Part shown: positions 1-8,832 of the stretch, in pieces
How the letters are laid out: each line of letters begins with the position of its first letter
Position numbering within the stretch: position 1 is the first letter of the stretch
Assembly: GCF_015207525.1 (NCBI RefSeq)
Contig: NZ_JADEWR010000002.1
Coordinates: 428,843-476,421 of the forward strand
Reading direction: 5' to 3'
DNA length: 47,579 nt
Origin: Nodosilinea sp. LEGE 06152
GTDB taxonomy: Bacteria > Cyanobacteriota > Cyanobacteriia > Phormidesmidales > Phormidesmidaceae
The notes under the pieces: model-generated
What the model was told of the DNA's origin: nothing
Database searches by the model: none
Seen by the model: the letters and a program-made list of their open reading frames with translations, nothing else
Translations under genes and position numbers: made by a program

Positions 1-2
1 CC

Positions 3-260
3 AGCGGCTGGTACGCCATCGTGCCCGAAACCGACGTGGTGAACCTTTCCATCTCCATTGAAGATGCTTTTAAGGTGCTGCTCTCGGGCGGCATTGTTGG
101 CCCTAACCTGGCCTCAGCTGTGCCCGCCGATCGCGCTATGGCCCTGGTCAACGAAGGCGATAGCCCTATTTCTCTAGGCCAGGGCGACAGCGAAATGGAC
201 TCTGAGCTAGCCGACTACCCCCAGCAACTTTCCGTCTTGCCGATCGAAGAAGATTGCTAA
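3..260 (+). CDS. DUF502 family protein, C-terminal fragment
   Basis: The open frame enters from the left edge and ends at TAA, leaving about 85 residues. The visible start reads SGWYAIVPETDVVNLSISIE and continues through a GGIVGPN motif, the conserved end of cyanobacterial DUF502 membrane proteins. The last 40 or so residues are an acidic, low-complexity tail that is probably disordered. DUF502 proteins carry N-terminal membrane segments, which lie outside this window, and their function is unknown. The gene sits upstream of nusB on the same strand, an order I know from cyanobacteria. The GTG at base 21 is an internal valine, not a start. Confidence 0.85.
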   Translation, partial: SGWYAIVPETDVVNLSISIEDAFKVLLSGGIVGPNLASAVPADRAMALVNEGDSPISLGQGDSEMDSELADYPQQLSVLPIEEDC

Positions 261-369
261 GATATAGCCTGGCTCTAGCCTGGCCACCCCTTGCTGCGCC
301 TAAAACTGCCGCCAGGGCAGCTTTGCCGGGGCCAGAATTCTGCACCGCCGCTTCTGGGAGACATTGACT

Positions 370-1044
370 ATGCAAGCTCGCCGTATGGCTCGCGAGTTGG
401 CCCTGCTGGGCCTGAGCCAGCTTTCTGAGCAGACTGGCAAACTGGTCATGCAAGACTTCGAGAAGCTGCTGCTGGCCGCCATTCAAACCCTGACCGCCGA
501 GGCTAAAGACGCCCTCGAAACCGCCTCCGACGAGCTAAAGCGGGGCAACCAGTATCTGGTCGACAGCGGCACCCGCGCCAGCGATGTAGAAAAGGGGCGG
601 ACCATGGTTGAAGATGCGATCGCCCTTACCCAAACCGCCATCAATCGGTTGGCCCACGCTGTAGAGCTGCCCGAGTTTATTCGCCTCAGCAACCAGTCTG
701 AGATCGAAGCCTTTGCCCTGGAGCTGCTCAGCAACACGGCTAAACACCAGCACGATGTCGATACCGTGCTCAATGAGGCGATGGTGGCCTGGAACCTCAA
801 GCGCCTGGCCCGCATCGATCGCGACATTTTGCGCCTGGCCGTGGTCGAAATGAACTACCTGGGCACCCCCGACCGGGTCGCCATCAACGAAGCGGTAGAG
901 CTAGCAAAGCGCTACAGCGACGAAGACGGCTATCGCTTCATCAACGGCGTGCTGCGCCGGGTGGTAACCCGTGGAGAGGCGGCAGGGGTAGAGCATGAGG
1001 GCGTCGAAGAGAGTGGAGCGACGATGGATGGTTCGGTAGTGTAG
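370..1044 (+). CDS. nusB: Transcription antitermination factor NusB
   Basis: NusB binds boxA RNA with NusE (ribosomal protein S10) and supports rRNA transcription antitermination. The protein starts MQARRMARELALLGLSQL, typical of cyanobacterial NusB. The family's C-terminal helical core is recognisable in the stretches NEAMVAWNLKRLARIDRDIL, AINEAVELAKRYSDEDGYRF and INGVLRRV. At 224 residues it is longer than the E. coli protein (about 139) because of an extra helical segment in the first half, usual in cyanobacteria. I chose the ATG at 370; a TTG at 364 would add only two residues. The last 20 residues are low-complexity and end in TAG just before a repeat cluster. ftsY follows on the same strand. 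Confidence 0.93.
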   Translation: MQARRMARELALLGLSQLSEQTGKLVMQDFEKLLLAAIQTLTAEAKDALETASDELKRGNQYLVDSGTRASDVEKGRTMVEDAIALTQTAINRLAHAVELPEFIRLSNQSEIEAFALELLSNTAKHQHDVDTVLNEAMVAWNLKRLARIDRDILRLAVVEMNYLGTPDRVAINEAVELAKRYSDEDGYRFINGVLRRVVTRGEAAGVEHEGVEESGATMDGSVV

Positions 1045-1060
1045 GCGCGTGAATAGATGA

Positions 1061-1129
1061 TGGTCCCTGAGCGAAGTCGAAGGGATGGTCCCTGAGCGAA
1101 GTCGAAGGGATGGTCCCTGAGCGAAGTCG
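1061..1129 (+). repeat. Tandem copies of a dispersed hairpin-forming repeat
   Basis: Three head-to-tail copies of a 25-base unit with core CCCTGAGCGAAGTCGAAGGG occupy 1061-1085, 1086-1110 and 1111-1129; the third is partial. The core is an imperfect palindrome (CCCT at one end, AGGG at the other), so each unit can fold into a hairpin. The same core appears in the opposite orientation four times at 33512-33620, which marks it as a dispersed REP-like element rather than local slippage alone. A degenerate version, CCTTGAGCGGAGTC, precedes the second 61-base repeat near 1198. Confidence 0.85.
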
Positions 1130-1273
1130 TTTGTCCTGTGGACAGGCTTCGCCAACGCGCTAGCGTCTCCCGTAGGGAGAAAGGGGGTGGGGATGATCCT
1201 TGAGCGGAGTCATTTGTCCTGTGGACAGGCTTCGCCAACGCGCTAGCGTCTCCCGTAGGGAGAAAGGGGGTGG
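1130..1273 (+). repeat. 61-base direct repeat, two copies, each with three small hairpins
   Basis: Bases 1130-1190 and 1213-1273 are identical over 61 bases. Each copy holds three consecutive short dyads: CCTGTGGACAGG, ACGCGCTAGCGT and TCTCCCGTAGGGAGA. The two copies are joined by a short stretch that includes a degenerate copy of the CCCTGAGCGAAGTC element. With the preceding tandem units they fill most of the nusB-ftsY spacer. Related GCGTCTCC...GGAGA motifs recur near 36316. I see no coding signal here. The structures could affect nusB transcript ends or ftsY expression, but that is inference. Confidence 0.85.
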
Positions 1274-1349
1274 ATTGGCGAACCCTCTGGTTAGGCCCTC
1301 AGGACGATACTATTAAAAACAGTAACGACATCCGCAAGGTAGCTCTGAT

Positions 1350-3029
1350 ATGTCTGGGTTCAACTGGTTTCAGCGCAGTTTCGACAAGTCTAAAAGCGCC
1401 GAGGCCGACGCTAAAGCCGCCGAAGCCAAGGCCCCAGAAGCTGAAGCGCCAGAAGCCGCGAAAGAGTCTGCCGCTGCTGGCCCGCCAGTGTCGTCAGAAG
1501 ACTACCTGAAGTGGGCTAAAGCCGCCTACCAGAATATTCAAAAGCAGCAGAGCGAAGCAAAGCCCAAGGAAACCTCTGAGGAGCCATCGCCTGAGCCTTC
1601 GGTAGCGGCGGCTGGGGTTGAGGAAACGGTTGCTGCCCCAGTGGTAGACCCTGAAGCGGCGGCTGCGGTGGGCGAGGCCGAAATCGCTGAACCCCCAGCT
1701 GTGGCTGAGGATCCGGTGATCGCAACAGCGGCAGTCCCTGCAGAAATCGCTGTAGAATCTTCCGAACCCATTGCTTCCCCTGACGTCGAAGTTCCTGCTG
1801 CTGAAACCACAGCTGAAACCACAATGGGCGAGGCAGAAGCACCCGCTGTCGAGGCGATCGCACCCGATCCTGCCGCTCCTCGTCCCTTCTGGGCCCAGGC
1901 GGAGGAAGAACGCCAGCAGCGCCTGGCCCAGCTGGAGGCCACTGCGATCGCAGAACCCGAGCCAGAACCCGAGCCCGTCGCCGTCGTTGCGCCCCCCCCG
2001 GCCCCCATCCTGCCCGATATTGACCTCGACGAAGCCTTTCTCTGGTCGGCGGAGGTGCTTGCTGCCCAAGGCCGACGACCCGACGAGGTTTCGGCTGAAG
2101 AAATTACCTGGCTCAACAAGCTGCGCCAGGGCCTCAACAAAACCCGGCTCAGCCTGGTCAACCAGCTGAAGGCCATCGTCGGCCAGGGGCCGCTCAACGA
2201 CGATGCGGTGATAGAAATCGAGGCTCTGCTGCTGCAGGCCGACGTGGGTGTCGCCGCCACCGACAAAGTAATCGCAGCGCTGCAGGAGCGGATGCGCCAG
2301 GAGGTGCTGCCGCCCGACCAGGCGATCGCCTACCTGAAATCCATTCTGCGCGACATGCTTGACGCCCCCCTGGGCAACACCCACAACCTCACCTTTACCC
2401 CCGAAAAAGGCAGCTTCAACATCTGGCTCATGACCGGGGTCAACGGAGCGGGTAAAACTACCACCATCGGCAAGCTGGCCCACATTGCCAAAAAGTCGGG
2501 CTACAACACGCTAATTGCCGCCGCCGATACTTTCCGGGCCGCTGCTGTAGAACAGGTCAAAACCTGGGGCGCGCGCAGCGGTGTCGATGTAATCGCCAAC
2601 CCAGGCCAAAACACCGACCCGGCGGCGGTGGTCTACGACGCGATCGCGGCCTCCCAATCCCGCAACATTGAGCTATTGCTGGTTGATACCGCCGGACGTC
2701 TGCAAAACAAAAAGAACCTGATGGATGAACTGGCTAAAATTCGCCGTATTGTCGACAAAAAAGCCGCCGATGCCCAGGTCGAAGCTCTGCTTGTGCTCGA
2801 TGCCACCCTGGGCCAAAACGGCCTACGCCAGGCCGAAGTCTTTGCCGAAGCCGCCAACCTTAGCGGCGTGGTGCTGACCAAACTCGACGGCACCGCTAAA
2901 GGCGGCGTTGCCCTGGCGGTAGTTGAGCAGCTCGGTCTGCCAATTCGCTTTATTGGTGCCGGCGAGGGCATCGAAGACCTGCGGCCCTTCTCCAGCTACG
3001 AGTTTGTCGAAGCGCTGCTGAGCGGTTGA
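1350..3029 (+). CDS. ftsY: Signal recognition particle receptor FtsY
   Basis: FtsY is the SRP receptor GTPase that docks ribosome-nascent-chain complexes at the membrane and SecYEG. The NG domain fills roughly residues 240-559: a P-loop GVNGAGKTTTIGK near 362, the DTFRAAA motif, DTAGR, the TKLDGTAKGG guanine-specificity motif, and the closing GEGIEDLRPF. The first 220 residues are an acidic Ala/Glu/Pro-rich A region, long compared with E. coli but common in cyanobacteria, and probably disordered. The ATG at 1350 begins MSGFNWFQRSF. The gene follows a repeat-filled spacer. Long antisense frames here are shadows of the Ala/Glu-rich codons. Confidence 0.96.
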   Translation: MSGFNWFQRSFDKSKSAEADAKAAEAKAPEAEAPEAAKESAAAGPPVSSEDYLKWAKAAYQNIQKQQSEAKPKETSEEPSPEPSVAAAGVEETVAAPVVDPEAAAAVGEAEIAEPPAVAEDPVIATAAVPAEIAVESSEPIASPDVEVPAAETTAETTMGEAEAPAVEAIAPDPAAPRPFWAQAEEERQQRLAQLEATAIAEPEPEPEPVAVVAPPPAPILPDIDLDEAFLWSAEVLAAQGRRPDEVSAEEITWLNKLRQGLNKTRLSLVNQLKAIVGQGPLNDDAVIEIEALLLQADVGVAATDKVIAALQERMRQEVLPPDQAIAYLKSILRDMLDAPLGNTHNLTFTPEKGSFNIWLMTGVNGAGKTTTIGKLAHIAKKSGYNTLIAAADTFRAAAVEQVKTWGARSGVDVIANPGQNTDPAAVVYDAIAASQSRNIELLLVDTAGRLQNKKNLMDELAKIRRIVDKKAADAQVEALLVLDATLGQNGLRQAEVFAEAANLSGVVLTKLDGTAKGGVALAVVEQLGLPIRFIGAGEGIEDLRPFSSYEFVEALLSG

Positions 3030-3267
3030 GCCTTTAGCGGCGCGGCCACAGAATTTTTGGTGGCTGTTCGCTTGTAGCCCATCCCTTTGCAGTGGCTAAG
3101 GCTTTTGCCCACGGGCAGCGCGCTATTCAAGGGAATCGGCTGCCATGATAGGCTGTCGATTATTACAATAGGTAAACGTGAGGCGGGCTTGTCATCGCCG
3201 CTCGCATATCCCCTGACTGCAAAGTTGAGGGGTACTTGTGCTTCCATTTTTTCTGGCGCTGCTGACC

Positions 3268-6200
3268 ATGGCTTTCTCTTCTGTTACCCGTGCCCTCCAA
3301 CGCTCACCCCTCACAAGCGAACTGCTAACCAAGCTCGACCAGCAGGGAAAGCTGGTGCTCAACGGCGTCGCCCGATTGCCCAAGGGATTAGTTTCCTCTG
3401 CCCTGGCCCAGGCCCAAAGTCGCCCTCTGCTGGTGATTACCGCCACCCTCGAAGAAGCCGGACGCTGGGCCACGCAGCTCGAAGCCATGGGCTGGGACAC
3501 GGTGCACTTTTACCCCACCTCCGAAGCGTCGCCCTACGACCCCTTCGACCAGGAGTCGGAAATGACCTGGGGCCAGCTCCAGGTGCTGGCGGATCTGTTG
3601 GCGCTAAAATCCTCGGGCGAGGGTTCTCGCAAGCTGGCGATCGTTGCTACCGAACGCGCCTTGCAACCCCATCTGCCGCCGGTCTCCGCCCTAGAACCCT
3701 ACTGCCTAAGGCTGGAGCTAAAGCAGGAAATCAACTTCAAGGAACTGGGCCAGCGGCTAGCCACCCTGGGCTACGAGCGGGTAACGGTGGTAGAAACTGA
3801 GGGCCAGTGGGCGCAGCGGGGCGACATTATCGACGTGTACCCCGTGGCATCGGAGCTGCCGGTGCGGCTAGAGTTGTTTGGCGACGAGCTAGAGCGACTG
3901 CGGGAGTTTGACCCCGCCACCCAGCGATCGCTCGATGCGATCGACCACCTGGTGCTTACCCCCACCCAGTATGGCCCAGTGATCATTGAGCAGTTGAGGG
4001 CGCAGGGCAAGCTGGAGGGACTACTGTCTGAAGCAGCCCAGGAAGGCTTAGAAAGCGGTATTTTGCCTGAAGGCACTCGCCGCTGGCTGGGGCTGGCGTT
4101 TTCAAACCCCGCCTCGGTGCTCGACTATCTGCCCGAAAATACTCTGATGGCGGTGGATGAGGTAGACCAGTGCCAGGCCCACAGCGATCGCTGGCTAGAG
4201 CACGTCGAAGATCATTGGCAGGAGGTCAGGGGTGGGGAGTGGGGAGATGGAGAAGATGAGGGTGATGGAGAGGATCAATTCAAAATTCAAAATTCAAAAT
4301 TCAAAACTTTAGAACTCCCCAAAATCCACCGCTCCTTCACTGACGCCCTGGGCGACGCCGACGTATTCCCGCGCATTGACCTATCCGAAATCGCCGAGGC
4401 CAACAATGGCCTAAACCTGGCCAGCCGCCCGGTACAGGCGATTCCCCACCAGTTTGGCAAGCTGGCGGAGACGATTCGCAAGGAGTGCGATCGCAAGTAT
4501 GCTGTCTGGCTCGCTTCCGCTCAGCCCTCGCGATCGGTGGCGCTGCTGCAGGAGCACGACTGTCCGGCCCAGTTCATCCCCAACCCCAGGGATTTTAATG
4601 CGATCGACAAGCTGCACGCCCAGCACGTGCCGGTGGCGGTGAAGTACTCAGGCCTGGCGGAGCTGGAGGGCTTTGTGCTGCCCACCTTCCGCATTGTGGT
4701 GGTCACCGATCGCGAGTTTTTTGGCCAGCACACCCTGGCGACCGGCGGCTACGTGCGCAAGCGCCGCCGCGCCGCCTCCAAACAGGTCGACCCCAACAAG
4801 ATGAAGCCGGGGGATTTTGTCGTCCACCGCAGCCACGGCATCGGCAAATTTCTCAAGCTCGAAAGCCTGGTGCTCAACAACGAAACTCGCGACTACCTGG
4901 TCATTCAGTACGCCGACGGGCTGCTGCGGGTGGCCGCCGACCAGGTGGGCTCCCTCTCCCGCTACCGAGCGGCCAGCGGTCAGGCCCCGGTGCTCAACAA
5001 AATGACCAGCACCGCTTGGGAGAAAACCAAGGGCCGGGCCAAAAAAGCGATTCAAAAAGTCGCAGTCGACCTGCTCAGGCTCTACGCCCAGCGAGCCAAA
5101 ATGGAGGGCTACGCCTACCCCGCCGACATGCCCTGGCAGCAGGAGCTGGAAGATTCCTTCCCCTACCAGGCCACCCCCGACCAGCTTAAAGCCGTGCAGG
5201 ACGTGAAGCGCGATATGGAGAGCGATCGCCCCATGGATCGCCTAGTTTGCGGCGACGTGGGCTTTGGCAAAACCGAAGTTGCCCTGCGGGCCATCTTCAA
5301 AGCCGTCACCGCTGGGCAGCAGGTGGCCCTGCTGGCCCCCACCACCATTCTCACCCAGCAGCACTACCACACGCTGAAGGAGCGCTTTGCCCCCTACCCG
5401 ATTCAGGTTGGCCTGCTCAACCGTTTCCGCACTCAGAACGAGAAAAAAGAGATCTTGCAGCGGCTCAAAACCGGCGAGCTCGACGTAGTGGTGGGCACCC
5501 ACCAGCTGCTTGGCAAAGGCGTATCCTTCAAAAGCTTGGGCCTGCTGGTGGTCGACGAAGAACAGCGCTTTGGCGTCAACCAAAAAGAGCGGATCAAATC
5601 GCTTAAAACTCAGGTGGATGTGCTCACCCTCAGCGCCACCCCCATCCCCCGCACCCTCTACATGGCCCTGTCTGGCGTGCGCGAGATGAGCCTGATCACC
5701 ACGCCGCCGCCCTCGCGCCGCCCGATCAAAACCCACCTGTCGCCCCACGATCCCGAAGCCATTCGCACCGCCATTCGCCAGGAGTTAGACCGGGGTGGTC
5801 AGGTCTTCTACGTAGTGCCCCGTGTTGAGGGCATTGAGGAAACCTCCGCCAAAATTCGCGAGATGGTGCCCATGGCCAGAATTGCGATCGCCCACGGCCA
5901 GATGGACGAAGGCGAGCTGGAATCGACGATGCTTACCTTCAGCAACGGCGAGGCCGAAGTGCTGCTTTGCACCACCATTATCGAGTCGGGCCTCGACATC
6001 CCCCGCGTCAACACTATTCTCATCGAAGACGCCCATCGCTTTGGTCTGTCGCAGCTCTATCAGCTGCGGGGCAGAGTCGGGCGAGCAGGCATTCAGGCCC
6101 ACGCCTGGCTGTTTTACCCCAAAAAATCCCTCACCGACAAAGCCCGCCAGCGCCTTCGCGCCATTCAGGAGTTCACCCAGCTTGGCTCCGGCTATCAGCT

Positions 6201-6813
6201 AGCCATGCGCGACATGGAAATTCGCGGCGTCGGCAACCTGCTGGGGGCCGAGCAGTCAGGTCAGATGGATGCGATTGGCTTTGACCTCTATATGGACATG
6301 CTGGAAGAAGAAATCGCCGAAATTCGCGGTCAAGACATTCCCAAAGTCGAAGACACCCAGGTCGATCTCAACGTCACCGCCTTTGTGCCCAACAACTACA
6401 TCCCCGACCTGGAGCAGAAGATGGGAGCCTACCGCTCTTTGGCCTCAGCCAGCAGCAAGGTAGAACTCGTGCAGATTGCGGCGGATTTGAGCGATCGCTA
6501 TGGCCCCATTCCCCACGCCACCGAGCAGCTGGTGCGCATGCTGGAACTTAAGCTAGTCGCCAAAGCGGCAGGCTTCTCGCGCATCAAGCCCGAGGGCAAA
6601 CAGCACGTAGTGCTGGAAACGCCTATGGAAGAACCTGCTTGGAAGAAAATCAGCGAGAAACTGCCCAGTCACCTGAAGTCGCGCTTTGTCTACAGCGGCG
6701 GCAAGGTGGTGGTGCGCGGTCTGGGCGTGCTCAAGCCCGAAAAACAGCTGGAGAGCTTGACCGAATGGCTGGGATATTTGCAGGGGGCAGTGCCAGAGCC
6801 GCTAGCTAGCTAA
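3268..6813 (+). CDS. mfd: Transcription-repair coupling factor Mfd
   Basis: Mfd displaces RNA polymerase stalled at DNA lesions and recruits UvrA. Order of domains: UvrB-like N-terminal module (about 1-450), RNA-polymerase-interaction CarD-like domain ([16 protein letters not shown], about 514), the RecG-like helicase core with Walker [10 protein letters not shown] (about 661), DEEQ (about 762) and SATPIPRT, then the TRCF C-terminal domain. Length is 1181 residues from the ATG at 3268 ([15 protein letters not shown]), which matches the cyanobacterial start; a GTG at 3238 would add ten hydrophobic residues. Unusually, residues about 320-347 come from G-rich and AATTCAA repeats that look intergenic (see the repeat entry). 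The frame is open throughout, so the protein should still be made. Confidence 0.96.
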   Translation: MAFSSVTRALQRSPLTSELLTKLDQQGKLVLNGVARLPKGLVSSALAQAQSRPLLVITATLEEAGRWATQLEAMGWDTVHFYPTSEASPYDPFDQESEMTWGQLQVLADLLALKSSGEGSRKLAIVATERALQPHLPPVSALEPYCLRLELKQEINFKELGQRLATLGYERVTVVETEGQWAQRGDIIDVYPVASELPVRLELFGDELERLREFDPATQRSLDAIDHLVLTPTQYGPVIIEQLRAQGKLEGLLSEAAQEGLESGILPEGTRRWLGLAFSNPASVLDYLPENTLMAVDEVDQCQAHSDRWLEHVEDHWQEVRGGEWGDGEDEGDGEDQFKIQNSKFKTLELPKIHRSFTDALGDADVFPRIDLSEIAEANNGLNLASRPVQAIPHQFGKLAETIRKECDRKYAVWLASAQPSRSVALLQEHDCPAQFIPNPRDFNAIDKLHAQHVPVAVKYSGLAELEGFVLPTFRIVVVTDREFFGQHTLATGGYVRKRRRAASKQVDPNKMKPGDFVVHRSHGIGKFLKLESLVLNNETRDYLVIQYADGLLRVAADQVGSLSRYRAASGQAPVLNKMTSTAWEKTKGRAKKAIQKVAVDLLRLYAQRAKMEGYAYPADMPWQQELEDSFPYQATPDQLKAVQDVKRDMESDRPMDRLVCGDVGFGKTEVALRAIFKAVTAGQQVALLAPTTILTQQHYHTLKERFAPYPIQVGLLNRFRTQNEKKEILQRLKTGELDVVVGTHQLLGKGVSFKSLGLLVVDEEQRFGVNQKERIKSLKTQVDVLTLSATPIPRTLYMALSGVREMSLITTPPPSRRPIKTHLSPHDPEAIRTAIRQELDRGGQVFYVVPRVEGIEETSAKIREMVPMARIAIAHGQMDEGELESTMLTFSNGEAEVLLCTTIIESGLDIPRVNTILIEDAHRFGLSQLYQLRGRVGRAGIQAHAWLFYPKKSLTDKARQRLRAIQEFTQLGSGYQLAMRDMEIRGVGNLLGAEQSGQMDAIGFDLYMDMLEEEIAEIRGQDIPKVEDTQVDLNVTAFVPNNYIPDLEQKMGAYRSLASASSKVELVQIAADLSDRYGPIPHATEQLVRMLELKLVAKAAGFSRIKPEGKQHVVLETPMEEPAWKKISEKLPSHLKSRFVYSGGKVVVRGLGVLKPEKQLESLTEWLGYLQGAVPEPLAS
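4229..4304 (+). repeat. Intergenic-type repeats read in frame inside mfd
   Basis: A purine-rich stretch (GGGGTGGGGAGTGGGGAGAT and onward, 4229 to about 4274) is followed by four perfect tandem heptamers AATTCAA (4277-4304). Both sequence types are usually met between genes in filamentous cyanobacteria, and the heptamer's complement forms an array at 45857-45891 in this window. Here they encode an acidic Gly/Asp/Glu run followed by FKIQNSKFK, placed in the UvrB-like module of Mfd without breaking the frame. The insertion of a repeat element into a tolerated loop is my inference from the composition change. Confidence 0.8.
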
Positions 6814-6828
6814 ACTGAGGTTGATGCT

Positions 6829-7107
6829 ATGGAGTTTGAGTAGGATTCGCCCAAAGCAGCTAGCAATCTTCAGAAGCACGGTGTTAGCTTTGAGGAAGCC
6901 CGAACTGTCTTCGCAAGTTCTCTAGCCGTCATTTTCGAGGATGAAGCCCACTCAGTTCATGAGCAGCGTGAGATTACCATTGGCCATTCCCAACGGAACC
7001 GATTGCTGCTAGTTGCCTTTGCTGAACGACCGGGAAAGATTCGTATCATTAGTGCCCGTTTAGCCACTCGATCAGAGCGTGAGGATTATGAACGAAATGG
7101 CCTCTAA
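6829..7107 (+). pseudogene. BrnT-family toxin gene interrupted by an amber codon
   Basis: BrnT toxins are small RNase-like (RelE-fold) proteins paired with a downstream antitoxin. Starting at ATG 6829 the frame reads MEFE, then TAG (6841-6843), then DSPKAASNLQKHGVSFEEAR and onward through EREDYERNGL to a TAA, 92 codons in all. The family consensus begins MEFEWD, so the stop stands where the conserved Trp belongs, a single G-to-A change from TGG. The rest of the frame is undamaged, including KHGVSFEEA and ISARLATRSEREDYE. No in-frame ATG or GTG follows the stop early enough to rescue the product, so the toxin is probably inactive unless the stop is read through. It lies 15 bases after mfd and overlaps the antitoxin start by 20 bases. 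Confidence 0.85.
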
Positions 7108-7318
7108 CCCTATGCCAAGTTCTGAAGATGTTCTGCAGCCGGAATATCGCTTTGACTATCCAAAAGCGAAGCCCAACAGATTTGCCGTTGGGAACGATGT
7201 GAAAAAGCTTAAAGTTGTTGTTTTAGATGACGACGTAGCCCAGGTGTTCACGACCCCTGAAGCTGTTAACAAAGCACTTAGAGCGTTTATTGAAGCGATG
7301 CCGCAGCCACAAACTTAG
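7088..7318 (+). CDS. Antitoxin of the BrnT-type module
   Basis: This 76-residue protein (MNEMASNPMPSSEDVL...) contains PEYRFDYPKAKPNRFA and ends VFTTPEAVNKALRAFIEAMP, the pattern of antitoxins that follow BrnT-like toxins in cyanobacteria. The C-terminal part resembles a small DNA-binding or toxin-binding helical segment. The ATG at 7088 overlaps the end of the toxin frame, as usual for translationally coupled toxin-antitoxin pairs; a GTG at 7079 is possible. It is intact while its toxin partner carries a stop, so it is an orphan antitoxin in practice. Assignment rests on gene order and the sequence pattern; I cannot name the exact family. Confidence 0.72.
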   Translation: MNEMASNPMPSSEDVLQPEYRFDYPKAKPNRFAVGNDVKKLKVVVLDDDVAQVFTTPEAVNKALRAFIEAMPQPQT

Positions 7319-7721
7319 TGATTGAGTTGAATCAAGCAAGTAGCTGCCAGTGCCTATAGTTTAAGCACTCCGTTATTTTATGGAGGGGCGAGGCTTGATG
7401 CAGTTGTATTTAGCGCTGCTAAATACGATGAGGCTCAAACCTGGCTGCTGGAAGATGAATACGAGTCAGTTGAAGGACGACTTGCTGCATCAGAATTACA
7501 GGTTTGTTCAATTTTCCACCCAGTCATTGAGCATCACCTACGCCCCTGCAAAAACCTCAGCATCGCCCCCCTTGCTAAGTGGTGGAAGTCATTTATCCTC
7601 CCTTAGAACTGAACTCAAGCTAGAGCCAACCAGCCTTTAGCCCCTTCTAAGCTAAGGGAAATGCCTAACCAGTGCGTTTGTAGCTGGTAGGAAATGATTC
7701 TTTGCCTGGTTTAGAACCTAC
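7319..7721 (+). other. Gene-poor spacer with a start-less open frame
   Basis: No convincing gene. A frame open from 7331 to a TAG at 7604 lacks ATG, GTG or TTG near its beginning yet reads plausibly protein-like (FYGGARLDAVVFSAAKYDEA, then WLLEDEYESVEGRLAASELQ). It may be the decayed middle or end of a gene, but I do not recognise the family. An overlapping frame at 7380-7640 has an ATG but an unnatural composition. A short dyad (CCCCTTCTAAGCTAAGGG) lies near 7640 and could belong to a transcript end. Confidence 0.4.
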
Positions 7722-8825
7722 ATGGTTAGCGCTTCGCGTCAGCTTGCAGATAGTGCAGATGCCGATTTGGCATTGCCTCCAGTCATTATTGAAGAACCGG
7801 CCCAGGCGGCTAAATCGGCTGGGCTACGCTACGTCAGCGACGATCGCCCTGGGTTGGGGCGACGGCGGTGCGGCAAGGGGTTTACGTATTTAGACCGCAA
7901 GGGCGATCGCATCTCCGACCCCGACGAGCTAGAACGGCTCAAAGCCCTGGTGATTCCCCCGGCTTGGGAGGAGGTGTGGATTTGCCCTTACCCCAACGGC
8001 CATCTGCTGGCCACTGGGCGCGACGCCAAAGGTCGCAAGGTGTACCGCTACCATCCCGACTGGCGTGAGGTTCGCAACAAGACCAAGTTCGACCGCCTGA
8101 TTCCCTTTGGCTACGCCCGTCCGCTAATCCGCGAGGTGACCGATCGCGATCTGCGCCAGCGCAACCTAACGCGGGAAAAGCTGCTGGCCATCGTGGTGCA
8201 ACTGCTCGAGGCCACCGTCATTCGCATTGGCAATGACGAGTACCGCGAGCAAAACCAGTCCTTTGGGCTAACCACCCTGCAACAGGAGCATGTGGAGGTG
8301 GGCTCAACCACAATTAGCTTTCACTTTATTGGCAAAAGCGGGGTAGAACACGAGATTGAGCTGAGCGATCGCCGCCTGGCCCGAGCGATCAAGCGCTGCC
8401 AAGAACTTCCCGGTCAGCAGCTATTTCAGTACCTAGATGACGACGGCGAGCGTCGCACCATTGACTCTGACGATGTCAATCGCTATATACAAACGATTAC
8501 CGGCGAAGACTTCACCTCTAAGGATTTTCGCACCTGGGCCGGCACCGCCTACACCGCCAAAATTCTCAACGAACTGGGCGAAGCTACCTCCAAAACCCAG
8601 GCTCAAGCCAATATTCGCGAAGCCATCAAAGGGGCCGCCCAACACCTGGGCAACCGGGTTGCTACCTGCCGCAAATTTTACGTGCACCCCACCGTGATCA
8701 AGGCCTATGAGGAAGGCTGGCTGCTGGAGGTCTGGCAGGAGGCGGCCCAAGCCCCCAGCGATTTTGACCTCACCGACGATGAAAAAGCCCTGATTGCGGT
8801 TCTGGGTCATCCTCAGCAGCAGTAG
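7722..8825 (+). CDS. Type IB DNA topoisomerase
   Basis: A eukaryote/poxvirus-like topoisomerase IB that relaxes supercoils through a 3'-phosphotyrosyl intermediate. Visible elements: the N-terminal domain with GKGFTYLDRKGDRI and the VIPPAWEEVWICPYPNGHL block, then the catalytic domain with IRIGNDEY (Arg), FIGKSGVEHEI (Lys), KDFRTWAGT (Arg), LGNRVATCRKFYVHP (Asn and nucleophile Tyr about 320). The Asn nine residues before the Tyr matches the bacterial form, where Asn replaces the poxvirus His. The 367 residues fit the bacterial family. The ATG at 7722 gives MVSASRQL. The next gene starts seven bases after the stop, so the two are probably cotranscribed. Confidence 0.93.
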   Translation: MVSASRQLADSADADLALPPVIIEEPAQAAKSAGLRYVSDDRPGLGRRRCGKGFTYLDRKGDRISDPDELERLKALVIPPAWEEVWICPYPNGHLLATGRDAKGRKVYRYHPDWREVRNKTKFDRLIPFGYARPLIREVTDRDLRQRNLTREKLLAIVVQLLEATVIRIGNDEYREQNQSFGLTTLQQEHVEVGSTTISFHFIGKSGVEHEIELSDRRLARAIKRCQELPGQQLFQYLDDDGERRTIDSDDVNRYIQTITGEDFTSKDFRTWAGTAYTAKILNELGEATSKTQAQANIREAIKGAAQHLGNRVATCRKFYVHPTVIKAYEEGWLLEVWQEAAQAPSDFDLTDDEKALIAVLGHPQQQ

Positions 8826-8832
8826 GTTAGCG

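Noticed and set aside
1494..2483. A 329-codon open frame on the minus strand opposite ftsY
   Set aside because: It lies fully antisense to the repetitive Ala/Glu/Pro-coding part of ftsY, where GC-rich codons keep the opposite frame open; the product has no natural composition or motif.
3087..3800. A 237-codon plus-strand frame across the start of mfd
   Set aside because: Mfd is clearly read in another frame from 3268; the rival product is Pro/Arg/Gly-rich and motif-free.
6841..6843. Amber recoding as Trp or other suppression, suggested by two in-frame TAG codons (here and at 21853-21855)
   Set aside because: TAG is the ordinary terminal stop of nusB, topIB, glgC, the first ftsH and the WD40 gene in this window, and no suppressor tRNA is seen. 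Two independent point mutations are simpler.
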